Shown here: piece by piece, positions 1-6,748 of the stretch
How positions within the stretch are numbered: the first letter of the stretch is position 1
Layout of the letters: the number at the start of each line of letters is the position of its first letter
Assembly: GCF_000987775.1 (NCBI RefSeq)
Contig: NZ_LAHO01000014.1
Span: 86,001-150,000 of the forward strand
DNA from: Arsukibacterium ikkense
Lineage (GTDB): Bacteria; Pseudomonadota; Gammaproteobacteria; Enterobacterales; Alteromonadaceae
Reading direction: 5' to 3'
DNA length: 64,000 bases
Program-made: the position numbers and the translations under genes
Notes under the pieces: generated by a model
What the model was told of the DNA's origin: nothing
What the model saw: the letters and a program-made list of their open reading frames with translations, nothing else
Database searches by the model: none

Positions 1-456
1 CAGCCGCATCGCCTTACACAGCGCTACCAGAATTAACACAAAGGGAATGTATTCACCCGCCGTACCAATAAAGCTGGAGGCCATGGCAAAGCAGAACACC
101 ACCATAAAAATCAGAATTTGCGGCTTTTCGCCGAAGCGTTCCAGCATCCGGCCAATTAGCGCATCTACCGTACCGGTGGCACGGGCAATAGATAATACCC
201 CACCTAAAATCATTACAAAGAATATTACGTCCTGAGCACTGGCAAAGGCGCGCGGTATGGCAGTGAGTAACTGCCAGGGCGTCATATAATTTTTATCTTC
301 TATCAAGGTAAACGTACCCGGCACCACGGCCTGGCGGCCAGAGTCGAGGGTTTGCATTTCAAATGCACCCTGCGGCACTATCCAGGTGGCGATCATCGCG
401 ATGACCATCATGGCAAATAGCAGGGTAAGGGTATGCGGTACTTTAAACTTTCCCAT
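1..456 (-). CDS. YfcC-family transporter, N-terminal part (cut by window edge)
   Basis: An open frame of 152 codons begins at ATG 456 and runs off the left edge of the window. The N-terminus (GKFKVPHTLTLLFAMMV) leads into a membrane helix at about residues 8-28 ending in WIVPQGAFE. A second helix lies at about 74-95, followed by a conserved-looking GTAGEYIPF segment. This pattern is typical of the YfcC / DcuC-like carriers (inner-membrane amino-acid, peptide or C4-dicarboxylate transporters); the substrate cannot be told. A full-length relative lies at 36442-37926. A weak GGGAA ribosome-binding site precedes the ATG. The gene is divergent from the next one. Confidence 0.75.
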   Translation of the reverse strand, partial: MGKFKVPHTLTLLFAMMVIAMIATWIVPQGAFEMQTLDSGRQAVVPGTFTLIEDKNYMTPWQLLTAIPRAFASAQDVIFFVMILGGVLSIARATGTVDALIGRMLERFGEKPQILIFMVVFCFAMASSFIGTAGEYIPFVLILVALCKAMRL

Positions 457-653
457 GAATTAACGTTCCCATAAATAAAACATTGGTTAACAAATGTGCG
501 GTTTACGCAGCGTTATTTTGATAAAAGCACTGGAGTCTACCCCAAGCGTGGCTGCACCACAAATCCGACGTTACGGTTGTTGTAAAGATGATTGAGACTT
601 GCCTGCAGCCCAGCCTTTGTATAGGCTGGCGCCTTTAACTGTTATTGCTGATT

Positions 654-2714
654 ATGGAGCCTGCCTTGGCTTTGTTTCCCCTGACGATTTTAGTAAGTGC
701 GGCGTTATTGTTTCTGGTACAGCCAATGCTGGCCAAGCAGTTACTGCCGTATTTTGGTGGTGGCGCCGCAGTGTGGACAGCCTGTATGCTGTTTTTTCAA
801 AGCCTGCTGCTGGCCGGCTACGGTTATGCCCACCTGCTTAGCCGTTACCTGGCGCCCAAGCAGCAACGGCTGGTGCATAGCTGCTTATTGCTGCTGGCGT
901 TGGCCAGTTTACCGTTGTTGTGGCAGGCTAAGCTTAACCCGCAGGTGCTGGCCTCGCCGCTGGCAGCGATTTTACTGTTATTAACGCTGACGGTTGGCCT
1001 GCCTTATTTACTGCTGTCGGCTACCGGGCCCTTATTGCAACACTGGTTTGCCGGTCGCTTTCCACTGCGCTCGCCTTATCGTTTATATGCATTGTCTAAC
1101 TTAGGCTCGCTCGGTGGCTTGCTGGCTTATCCGTTTGTGCTGGAACCCTTGTTTAGCCTCAGCCAGCAACGCCAGTACTGGGTAATGGGTTTTGTGCTGT
1201 TTGCGCTGTGCTGTCTGGCGTTGATGTGGCGCGAGCTGGGCCAGTTATCGCCCGCTATCCGGGCGGTCAGTGCCCGCCTGAATAAACGCTATGCCCTGCG
1301 TTGGCTGGCATTGTCGGCCTGTGGTGTGGTGTTACTGTTAGCGGTGACCCAGCAGTTAACCCAGAATGTGCCGCCTGTGCCGTTTTTATGGGTGCTGCCG
1401 CTGTGTTTGTATTTAGCCAGTTATATAGTGGTATTTAATAAACCGGCCTGGTATCAGCGCGGCCTGTGGCTTTATCTGTTCTGCCTGAGTATGGTATTTG
1501 CGTTGCTGCTGTTTTATCTGGGCCGCCAGTTTGATTTAATCTCGCAACTGCTGCTGTACCTGACCATCTTACTCAGCGGTTGTATGCTGTGCCATGGCGA
1601 ACTCGCCCGCTTAAAACCGGCGCCGCAGTACTTAACCGGTTTTTACTTGTTGCTGGCAGCCGGTGGTGTGCTGGGCAGTGCCGCGGTTAACTTAGTGGCG
1701 CCACTGCTGTTTAGCCAGTACTGGGAGTTTTTACTGGTTATGCTGGCTATTTATCTGCTGTTGCTGTGGCCGGAAGAAACGAGTAAACCGCGTTGGCAGC
1801 AGGGGTTATGGCTAAGCGGCGCTGCGGTATTTGCGTTAAGTGTGCTTGGCCTGGAATGGCAGCTGGGCCAGCATAATGTATACAGCGAGCGTAATTTTTA
1901 TGGCAGCCTGCTGGTGCGGGATCTCACGGTTATTGATGAAGCAGGCAACGGCCAGCTGCAACGCCAGTTGATCGATGGCACCACCAGCCATGGTGCGCAG
2001 TATCTGGCGCCGCCATTGGCGGCCACGGCGCAAAGTTATTACCGGCCGGGTACCGGTGCGGCGTTAGCCATGCAGCATTTTTTACCGTCGGCCTTGTCAC
2101 GCAATATTAACCAGTTACAGCAACGTAAGTTTGGCTTAGTGGGGCTGGGCGCTGGCGCACTGGCGGTATACGGCAAACCGGGTGACACTATGCTGTTTTA
2201 TGAGTTAAACCCGGCGGTGATAAAAGTAGCAACCGAGTATTTCAGTTATTTGCGTGACAGCGCCGCCTCCATTGAGATTATTGCCGGTGATGCCCGGCTG
2301 ACGCTAACAGAGCAGTTATCGACACAACAGCAAAGTGGTCAGTTTGATGTACTGGTGCTGGATGCTTTTAGCAGCGACAGTATTCCGCAGCATTTACTGA
2401 CAATAGAAGCCATGCAGCTCTACTGGCAGCACTTACAAAGCGACGGCGTGTTGGCGGTGCATGTGTCGAATAATTATCTGGATTTAACCAGCTTGCTGCG
2501 TAATCAGGCGGCGAGTATGGGCCAACAGGCCTATTTTATCGCCACCCAGGCAGCAGGCATTAACCCGGCGGCAGAGTGGGTGCTAATTACCAGCAACCAG
2601 CGCTTTATGCAGCAGCCCATTATCCAGCAGGCACTCAGCCCCTGGCCAACGCCGCTGAATTCCGATGTAAGCTGGACAGATCAGCGCAGTAATTTATTGC
2701 AGGTATTGAAGTAG
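654..2714 (+). CDS. Fused membrane / spermidine synthase-like protein
   Basis: The protein has 686 residues. The first ~400 form a chain of about a dozen hydrophobic helices, beginning LALFPLTILVSAALLFLVQPM. The last ~230 form a Rossmann methyltransferase-like domain with a glycine-rich loop (GLVGLGAGALA, about residues 492-503), an acidic strand end (FYELNP) and VLDAFSSDSIP near 567. This matches the widespread 'fused MFS/spermidine synthase' family. The catalytic part resembles polyamine aminopropyltransferases, but substrates of the fused proteins are mostly unknown, so spermidine synthesis should not be assumed. ATG 654 is preferred over an in-frame TTG at 645. No strong Shine-Dalgarno is visible. 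Confidence 0.8.
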   Translation: MEPALALFPLTILVSAALLFLVQPMLAKQLLPYFGGGAAVWTACMLFFQSLLLAGYGYAHLLSRYLAPKQQRLVHSCLLLLALASLPLLWQAKLNPQVLASPLAAILLLLTLTVGLPYLLLSATGPLLQHWFAGRFPLRSPYRLYALSNLGSLGGLLAYPFVLEPLFSLSQQRQYWVMGFVLFALCCLALMWRELGQLSPAIRAVSARLNKRYALRWLALSACGVVLLLAVTQQLTQNVPPVPFLWVLPLCLYLASYIVVFNKPAWYQRGLWLYLFCLSMVFALLLFYLGRQFDLISQLLLYLTILLSGCMLCHGELARLKPAPQYLTGFYLLLAAGGVLGSAAVNLVAPLLFSQYWEFLLVMLAIYLLLLWPEETSKPRWQQGLWLSGAAVFALSVLGLEWQLGQHNVYSERNFYGSLLVRDLTVIDEAGNGQLQRQLIDGTTSHGAQYLAPPLAATAQSYYRPGTGAALAMQHFLPSALSRNINQLQQRKFGLVGLGAGALAVYGKPGDTMLFYELNPAVIKVATEYFSYLRDSAASIEIIAGDARLTLTEQLSTQQQSGQFDVLVLDAFSSDSIPQHLLTIEAMQLYWQHLQSDGVLAVHVSNNYLDLTSLLRNQAASMGQQAYFIATQAAGINPAAEWVLITSNQRFMQQPIIQQALSPWPTPLNSDVSWTDQRSNLLQVLK

Positions 2715-2745
2715 CAAGGGCAGTTTGGTGTTGGCTTAACGGCGG

Positions 2746-2854
2746 CAGAGTGGCTGGTGATACTTACTTCACCGGCTTCAAGGATCACCTCCCTGTGCCC
2801 CTTCAGCCTGCGCAGCATCCATGCTGCTGTTCCGTAAGCACACCAGTCACCCTG
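2746..2854 (-). repeat. Intergenic hairpin element, copy A
   Basis: The ~109-bp element has imperfect terminal inverted repeats (CAGAGTGGCTGGTG against CACCAGTCACCCTG, 12 of 14 pairs). It contains a perfect internal palindrome at 2812-2827 (GCAGCATCCATGCTGC; loop core CATGGATG on the minus strand). It aligns over most of its length with 6589-6708, lacking a short piece between them. Related hairpins occur at 28698-28923 and 62925-62999. No coding potential is seen. Just downstream (about 2872-2900) is the phrase TGGGTCAGAGTGATTTACTG, which resembles REP-type sequence found near REP-associated transposases; no such transposase lies in this window. Confidence 0.75.
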
Positions 2855-2955
2855 CGCCTGCGTCCGAGAAAAAATGGGTCAGAGTGATTTACTGATTAGG
2901 AACGGCTTTTCCTCATTTCGCAAAGGGGGAGATATGTGAGCCAGTTGTCGTGCAG

Positions 2956-3234
2956 CTATTCTCCAATCAGGATCTTGGTGACTTTATCTATTAATTTTTG
3001 CAAAACGACTTCATCATGACTGGCTAATTCCCGCGACGCCAGAATGGCATAAGTAAATTCAGTACCCGCCCCTAATTCGGTTGATGGATTTTTACATTCC
3101 GCTGCGTTGTCACGAATAAATATCATCTGGTTCTTAATCGATGCCAGTACGTCGGCAGAGGTGTGTTGAGGCGCCTGATTGTTGATAAAATACACAACAT
3201 TGTTTGCCGCTATATGTAGCGCTTGGTAATCCAT
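2956..3234 (-). CDS. Small protein at the end of the toxin/immunity island
   Basis: The frame encodes 92 residues if it starts at ATG 3234, ten bases after the stop of the preceding immunity gene. An alternative ATG at 3264 lies inside that gene behind an AGAAGGTGG site and would add ten residues. The protein is soluble and mostly helical in appearance, with two cysteines lost or gained depending on the start. I do not recognise the family. Its position as last gene of the island suggests another immunity-type or accessory protein, but that is inference from context only. Confidence 0.55.
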   Translation of the reverse strand: MDYQALHIAANNVVYFINNQAPQHTSADVLASIKNQMIFIRDNAAECKNPSTELGAGTEFTYAILASRELASHDEVVLQKLIDKVTKILIGE

Positions 3235-3244
3235 ATTAGGGACG

Positions 3245-3721
3245 TTATAACTTACGCAGGACATCCAATAAACCACCTTCTTTTAGCAGCCGATCTGACA
3301 CTTGGATTTCCTGGTAGTTTTCCCTAAATTTAATACTGTCGCGGCTTGAATTTATTAGAGTAAAACCTTTGTCACGATCGTCGCCAACCGACATCACCCG
3401 ACGTACCGTCAATTCTTCACCAGCAACTATTTCTGTTACAGAGTTTTTCCCTGACGCTTCTCCACCCTCTGCTGCAGACTTCCATAAACGATTCTCGATA
3501 GTGTTAACCAACCAAGCCGCTGCAGTCCGGGGAAACTCGGTTTGATATAACAATAGTCCGGGTTCATCTTGTCTGTTTTCATATGGCGAAGGTGATTTTT
3601 TAATGAAAACCAGTTCATTATCAGAAGCAACAATAAAAAGTTTTTCATCGTCAAACAGCAGATAATCCATGCTGGCTTTCACTTGATAGCCGCTAGGTAA
3701 ATTGTCAGTATGAAGTAACAT
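3245..3721 (-). CDS. Immunity-like protein, paralogue of 4534-5010
   Basis: The 158-residue soluble protein aligns without gaps to the 158-residue product of 4534-5010, roughly two thirds identical by eye. Shared blocks include DEPGLL, QTEFP, AAAW, SAAEGG, SGKNSV, GDDRDKGF, LINSSR and a nearly identical C-terminus (SDRLLKEGGLLDVLR). It starts three bases after the stop codon of a toxin-tip fragment (3725-3900), exactly as the other copy follows the full toxin. The AGAGG ribosome site lies within the fragment's last codons. The arrangement indicates an orphan toxin-tip/immunity module; the immunity role is inferred from that arrangement. Confidence 0.75.
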   Translation of the reverse strand: MLLHTDNLPSGYQVKASMDYLLFDDEKLFIVASDNELVFIKKSPSPYENRQDEPGLLLYQTEFPRTAAAWLVNTIENRLWKSAAEGGEASGKNSVTEIVAGEELTVRRVMSVGDDRDKGFTLINSSRDSIKFRENYQEIQVSDRLLKEGGLLDVLRKL

Positions 3722-3724
3722 AAC

Positions 3725-3900
3725 TCAGCCTCTGATGGGTTTTGCAGGTAATATGGCTACGGATGAACCAAGCTCATTTACGGTTAATGGATCACGTTCA
3801 AAGGTAAATGTTTCTGCGACTCCGAATTGTTGAGGAACATCTTTACTATAACGATTCTTACTATTAACTTTCGTCAAGCCATTGCCTGAGTATAAAGGAG
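3725..3900 (-). pseudogene. Orphan C-terminal tip of the toxin gene
   Basis: Reading the minus strand gives about 58 codons ending in TGA at 3727-3725, with blocks SGNGLTKVN, NRYS, PQQ, GVAETFTFERDPLT and VAI.PAKPI.G. These match the last ~58 residues of the toxin at 5014-6393, with substitutions but no frameshift. It has no start codon and begins directly after the stop of the 3902-4384 gene, so it is a displaced gene end rather than a gene. Such displaced tips with a cognate immunity gene are a hallmark of polymorphic toxin loci. Confidence 0.9.
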
Positions 3901-3901
3901 A

Positions 3902-4384
3902 CTAACTGACACCTAATTGGTCAAATAGCGGAAGCAATACTTTTTCTACCCGTTCATCTGTTATTTGGAATTCTTGTGGCCAGGAAGCTAAAATATGCGA
4001 CTTGCGGGATTTATTTACAATTTTAAAGCCAGGTTTTCCGTGCCTACCGGCATTCATACTTCTACCAATAATAATCTCTTCGCTGTCGAAGGTTACTATG
4101 CACTGATGCTGATCTTTAGGTAAACCACCTTCTGAGGGCAGCTTCCAAAATCCGTTTAAAATTCTGTCTTTAATCCAAGCGGCCGCTGCTAGCGGTAATT
4201 CAGTTTGATATTCAGTATTTCTGATTTTGCCACGGGTAATTTCGTAAATTACGACTAAATCTGCGTTGCAGTAATATCTCACTTCCTTGGTGCCTGCTTC
4301 ATCGAGTAATTCACTATCCAGCATATTAAAAGATGCGATTGTAGATGCATTGTTGAGGAGGGCTATTTTTTTCATTGAGTTCAT
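3902..4384 (-). CDS. Divergent immunity-family paralogue
   Basis: The protein has 160 residues if started at ATG 4384 (ATG 4387 directly before it, and ATG 4375, are alternatives). It shares the middle core of the two 158-residue immunity proteins (YQTE-P-AAAAWI-D-I, then W---EGG-P, GF-IVN-SRKS and QEF---DERV) but differs at both ends. It therefore looks like an immunity protein for a different toxin tip. The ribosome site AGGA is provided by the last unit of an 8-bp tandem repeat at 4391-4422. It lies in the same direction as its neighbours, separated by ~145 bp from the upstream immunity gene. Confidence 0.7.
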   Translation of the reverse strand: MNSMKKIALLNNASTIASFNMLDSELLDEAGTKEVRYYCNADLVVIYEITRGKIRNTEYQTELPLAAAAWIKDRILNGFWKLPSEGGLPKDQHQCIVTFDSEEIIIGRSMNAGRHGKPGFKIVNKSRKSHILASWPQEFQITDERVEKVLLPLFDQLGVS

Positions 4385-4390
4385 CATTTT

Positions 4391-4422
4391 CCTGAAAGCC
4401 TGAAAGCCTGAAAGCCTGATAG
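4391..4422 (-). repeat. 8-bp tandem repeat in a gene leader
   Basis: Four consecutive units are present on the plus strand: CCTGAAAG three times and CCTGATAG once. On the coding strand the unit is CTTTCAGG, and the unit closest to the gene supplies the ribosome-binding site of the immunity paralogue at 3902-4384. A change in unit number would move the promoter relative to the start without altering the site. Confidence 0.85.
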
Positions 4423-4533
4423 CTTTAACTGTCTTTCGAGATTCCAGGAAAAATAAGGTGTTACTTCCCCTTTTCGCTCCAAGCAGAAGCGTGACTCCCT
4501 GAATTCAATGTGAAGCGTCGTAAGAGCAAAATA

Positions 4534-5010
4534 TTACAGTCGGCGCAGCACATCCAGTAAGCCCCCCTCCTTCAACAGCCGATCGGAAAACTCTATTTCC
4601 TGAAAGTCTTCGTCAAAATTCACACTTTTACGGCTGGAGTTGATTAGGATAAAGCCCTTATCGCGATCATCACCAACCGCCATAGTACGCCGCAGGGTTA
4701 ATGTTTCGCCTGCGACTTGTTCTCTAACCGAGTTTTTCCCCGATGGCTCGCCACCTTCTGCCGCAGAGCGCCATAATCTGCTTTCTATCGTATCAACAAT
4801 CCAGGCAGCAGCGGCTTTAGGGAATTCTGTTTGAAAGACCAGGAGCCCAGGCTCATCTTCATGATTAGGGTATGGTGAAGGTGTCTTTATAATAAAAACC
4901 ACATCACTTGAAGAGGCAGCAATAAAGAGTCGTTGTTTCTCATAAAGCACGTAGTTCAACTCAGCGATGACTTTATAATCTGTTGGTAAGTTACTTGTTT
5001 GTAATAACAT
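4534..5010 (-). CDS. Cognate immunity protein of the toxin
   Basis: The 158-residue protein starts at ATG 5010, three bases after the toxin stop codon. The ribosome site AAGG lies in the toxin's final codons, so the two are translationally coupled. It has no signal peptide or membrane segment, so it should act in the cytoplasm. It is the closest relative of 3245-3721 and a distant one of 3902-4384. The family is unknown to me; immunity function is inferred from the coupling, the size and the duplicated tip-plus-immunity arrangement. Confidence 0.75.
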   Translation of the reverse strand: MLLQTSNLPTDYKVIAELNYVLYEKQRLFIAASSSDVVFIIKTPSPYPNHEDEPGLLVFQTEFPKAAAAWIVDTIESRLWRSAAEGGEPSGKNSVREQVAGETLTLRRTMAVGDDRDKGFILINSSRKSVNFDEDFQEIEFSDRLLKEGGLLDVLRRL

Positions 5011-5013
5011 TTC

Positions 5014-6393
5014 TTAGCCTTTAATAGGTTTTGCTGGAAAAATTGCAACAGATGGACCAAGATTTTCAATTGTCAACGGATCTCGCTCGAACGTAAATGT
5101 TTCAGCAACACCATATTGTTGTGGAGTATCACTAGAATATCTGTTGTTGTGATTCACTTTTGTAAGGCCATTACCTGAGAATAACGGATTCGCCCCGAAC
5201 TCAGCCTGTACTTTATGTCTAAGTAGGATTTTTTCCTTGGTTTTTTCATCAGCCCCAATAATTTCAAGATGTTTTTTAATTAACTTGGGGTCATGCTGAC
5301 TTCGCCCTGTAGCTGCGTAGTCCGCCATAAATGCTTGGTATTCAGCTGAAAATTCTTTGTTTAGTACTTCTGTTACGTCAGAGTAATTACCCATTTCTTC
5401 AGGCGCTAGCTCCTTGTTACAAAACGTCGTCATATTGTCGAAGGTAGGCACAAAGCTCTGCCTTTCTGCTTGAGGCGGCAGATTGTGCGTATCAATAATA
5501 ACAAGACTAAATTCACCGTCTGGAGAATAATTTTCGATACCAAAAATACACGCCAGTATCTCCGGATCAGTGTCAGCAGCTTCCGCCATGTCAAAAGTGG
5601 TGGCCCAATATGGGGCTCTTCCTGACGTCCTTCTAAAGCCGAGAGTTGAATCCATGGCTTTATCTGCATTATTAAATATCAGGCGCACCTGGAAACGGTC
5701 GTCAGCTATATCACCCGCCTCTGCCATCGCCAGTAATTCAGCATCCGAATATTTTGGCTGATAACCAGTCTGTTCAATTTGTTTACGCCGAGCTGCCAGG
5801 ATTTGCTGAGCATGCTCAAGGTTCTCTGGTTCTACCTTTTTAGACGGTGCAGCTTTGGTGGCGGGTGTGCTTGAGACCTCATGCACCGCTGCTTTGGCTG
5901 TTACGGGCTGGGCTGCTGAGGTGCTGCCGCCTTTGGGCTTACTGGCTTTACCGGTGGTAGAGGGGGCGGCTGCTACACTGCCGCCGGCCGTGGGGGTACT
6001 CCCTGCCATTACGTAAGGCCCAGTGTGTTCTGGTGGCTTGGCCCAGCCATCGGTCAGGCGCCAGGCTCGCAGTTCGTCGCGCTGAAATAAGTTAATCAGC
6101 TCATTAACTAAGCGGTCGGTATTCAGGCCGGATAAATCGGTTACCCAGGGTTTGGCGTAGCGGTACAGGTCACGCATTATGCTGTCGCGCTGCCAGGAGG
6201 GTTCAATATCATATAGAAAATAACGGCCGTAAATATTGTCGGCGGTATTTTGTACCCAGGCACTGTCGGGCATATCGGCATAGGTCATCGGGTTTTTACT
6301 GACAAAAAACAACTCGCCCCATCTGCCATAAAACAATCTGCCGTCAAACAACAGTGGCTTTAAATCTGCAGGGATTTCCGCTTCCATCAACAT
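5014..6393 (-). CDS. Polymorphic toxin / effector-like protein
   Basis: The protein has 459 residues from ATG 6393, which has AGGTG eight bases upstream; a GTG at 6402 is less likely. It has three parts. An aromatic-rich N-terminal domain of ~115 residues (LFYGRWGELFFVSKNP, then WVTDLSGLN) is followed by an Ala/Pro/Ser/Gly/Lys-rich linker at about 131-195. A C-terminal region of ~260 residues ends with the tip that is duplicated at 3725-3900. No signal peptide, membrane helix or RHS repeats are seen. The linker DNA is clearly GC-richer than the tip DNA, a pattern common in toxins that exchange their C-termini. The catalytic activity is unknown. Delivery could be by type VI secretion or a similar route, but no secretion gene is in the window. 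Confidence 0.65.
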   Translation of the reverse strand: MLMEAEIPADLKPLLFDGRLFYGRWGELFFVSKNPMTYADMPDSAWVQNTADNIYGRYFLYDIEPSWQRDSIMRDLYRYAKPWVTDLSGLNTDRLVNELINLFQRDELRAWRLTDGWAKPPEHTGPYVMAGSTPTAGGSVAAAPSTTGKASKPKGGSTSAAQPVTAKAAVHEVSSTPATKAAPSKKVEPENLEHAQQILAARRKQIEQTGYQPKYSDAELLAMAEAGDIADDRFQVRLIFNNADKAMDSTLGFRRTSGRAPYWATTFDMAEAADTDPEILACIFGIENYSPDGEFSLVIIDTHNLPPQAERQSFVPTFDNMTTFCNKELAPEEMGNYSDVTEVLNKEFSAEYQAFMADYAATGRSQHDPKLIKKHLEIIGADEKTKEKILLRHKVQAEFGANPLFSGNGLTKVNHNNRYSSDTPQQYGVAETFTFERDPLTIENLGPSVAIFPAKPIKG

Positions 6394-6507
6394 CCATATC
6401 ACCTGTATTAATTTACTGCCAGCACAGCAATAATTAACGATTATTTAAATAATTGTGCATTTTGTTTTCTTGGGTGGGAGTTGTCAACCGCAAATGGTGA
6501 ATGCAGA
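6394..6507. promoter_or_regulatory. Leader region of the toxin island
   Basis: This AT-rich stretch separates the putA terminator from the toxin start and must carry the toxin promoter if the island is transcribed on its own. I could not pick a convincing -35/-10 pair by eye. Confidence 0.35.
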
Positions 6508-6538
6508 TAAAAAAAGCCAGCGCTATTGCACTGGCTTG
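6508..6538 (-). terminator. putA: Rho-independent terminator after putA
   Basis: On the minus strand AAGCCAGTGC-AATA-GCGCTGGCTT forms a 10-bp stem (one G-U pair) followed by a run of seven T. It ends putA transcription and isolates the downstream toxin island. Confidence 0.85.
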
Positions 6539-6588
6539 TCAGTGAGATGATGTTTAGCAAGTGGCGGCAGAGGTCAAGTGTAAGGGCT

Positions 6589-6708
6589 GGGTAGCTGGAA
6601 ATACTTACTTCACCGGCTTCAAGGATCACATCCCTGTGCATGCTCCTTATAGCTAGGGGCAGCCTGCGCAGCATCCATGCTGCTGTTACGTAAGCACACC
6701 AGCTACCC
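6589..6708 (-). repeat. Intergenic hairpin element, copy B
   Basis: The ~120-bp element has perfect 10-bp terminal inverted repeats (GGGTAGCTGG and CCAGCTACCC) and the internal palindrome GCAGCATCCATGCTGC at 6668-6683. It also contains CACATCCCTGTG, whose minus-strand core is CAGGGATG. It matches copy A at 2746-2854, but both terminal repeats differ from copy A in a compensated way. It lies between putA and its terminator, so it is transcribed with putA. Confidence 0.8.
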
Positions 6709-6748
6709 TGCCTTGCAGATCTGTGATCCTGCCAGGAGGCGTTGCTTG

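Noticed and set aside
599..984. Alternative frames at the start of the fused membrane protein gene
   Set aside because: Cys/Trp/Arg-rich out-of-frame products typical of shadows of a hydrophobic coding sequence.
5014..5700. ADP-ribosyltransferase fold in the toxin C-terminus
   Set aside because: An R...(W)ATTFD...E order can be picked out by eye, but spacing and motif quality are too weak to claim a fold without a profile or structure search.
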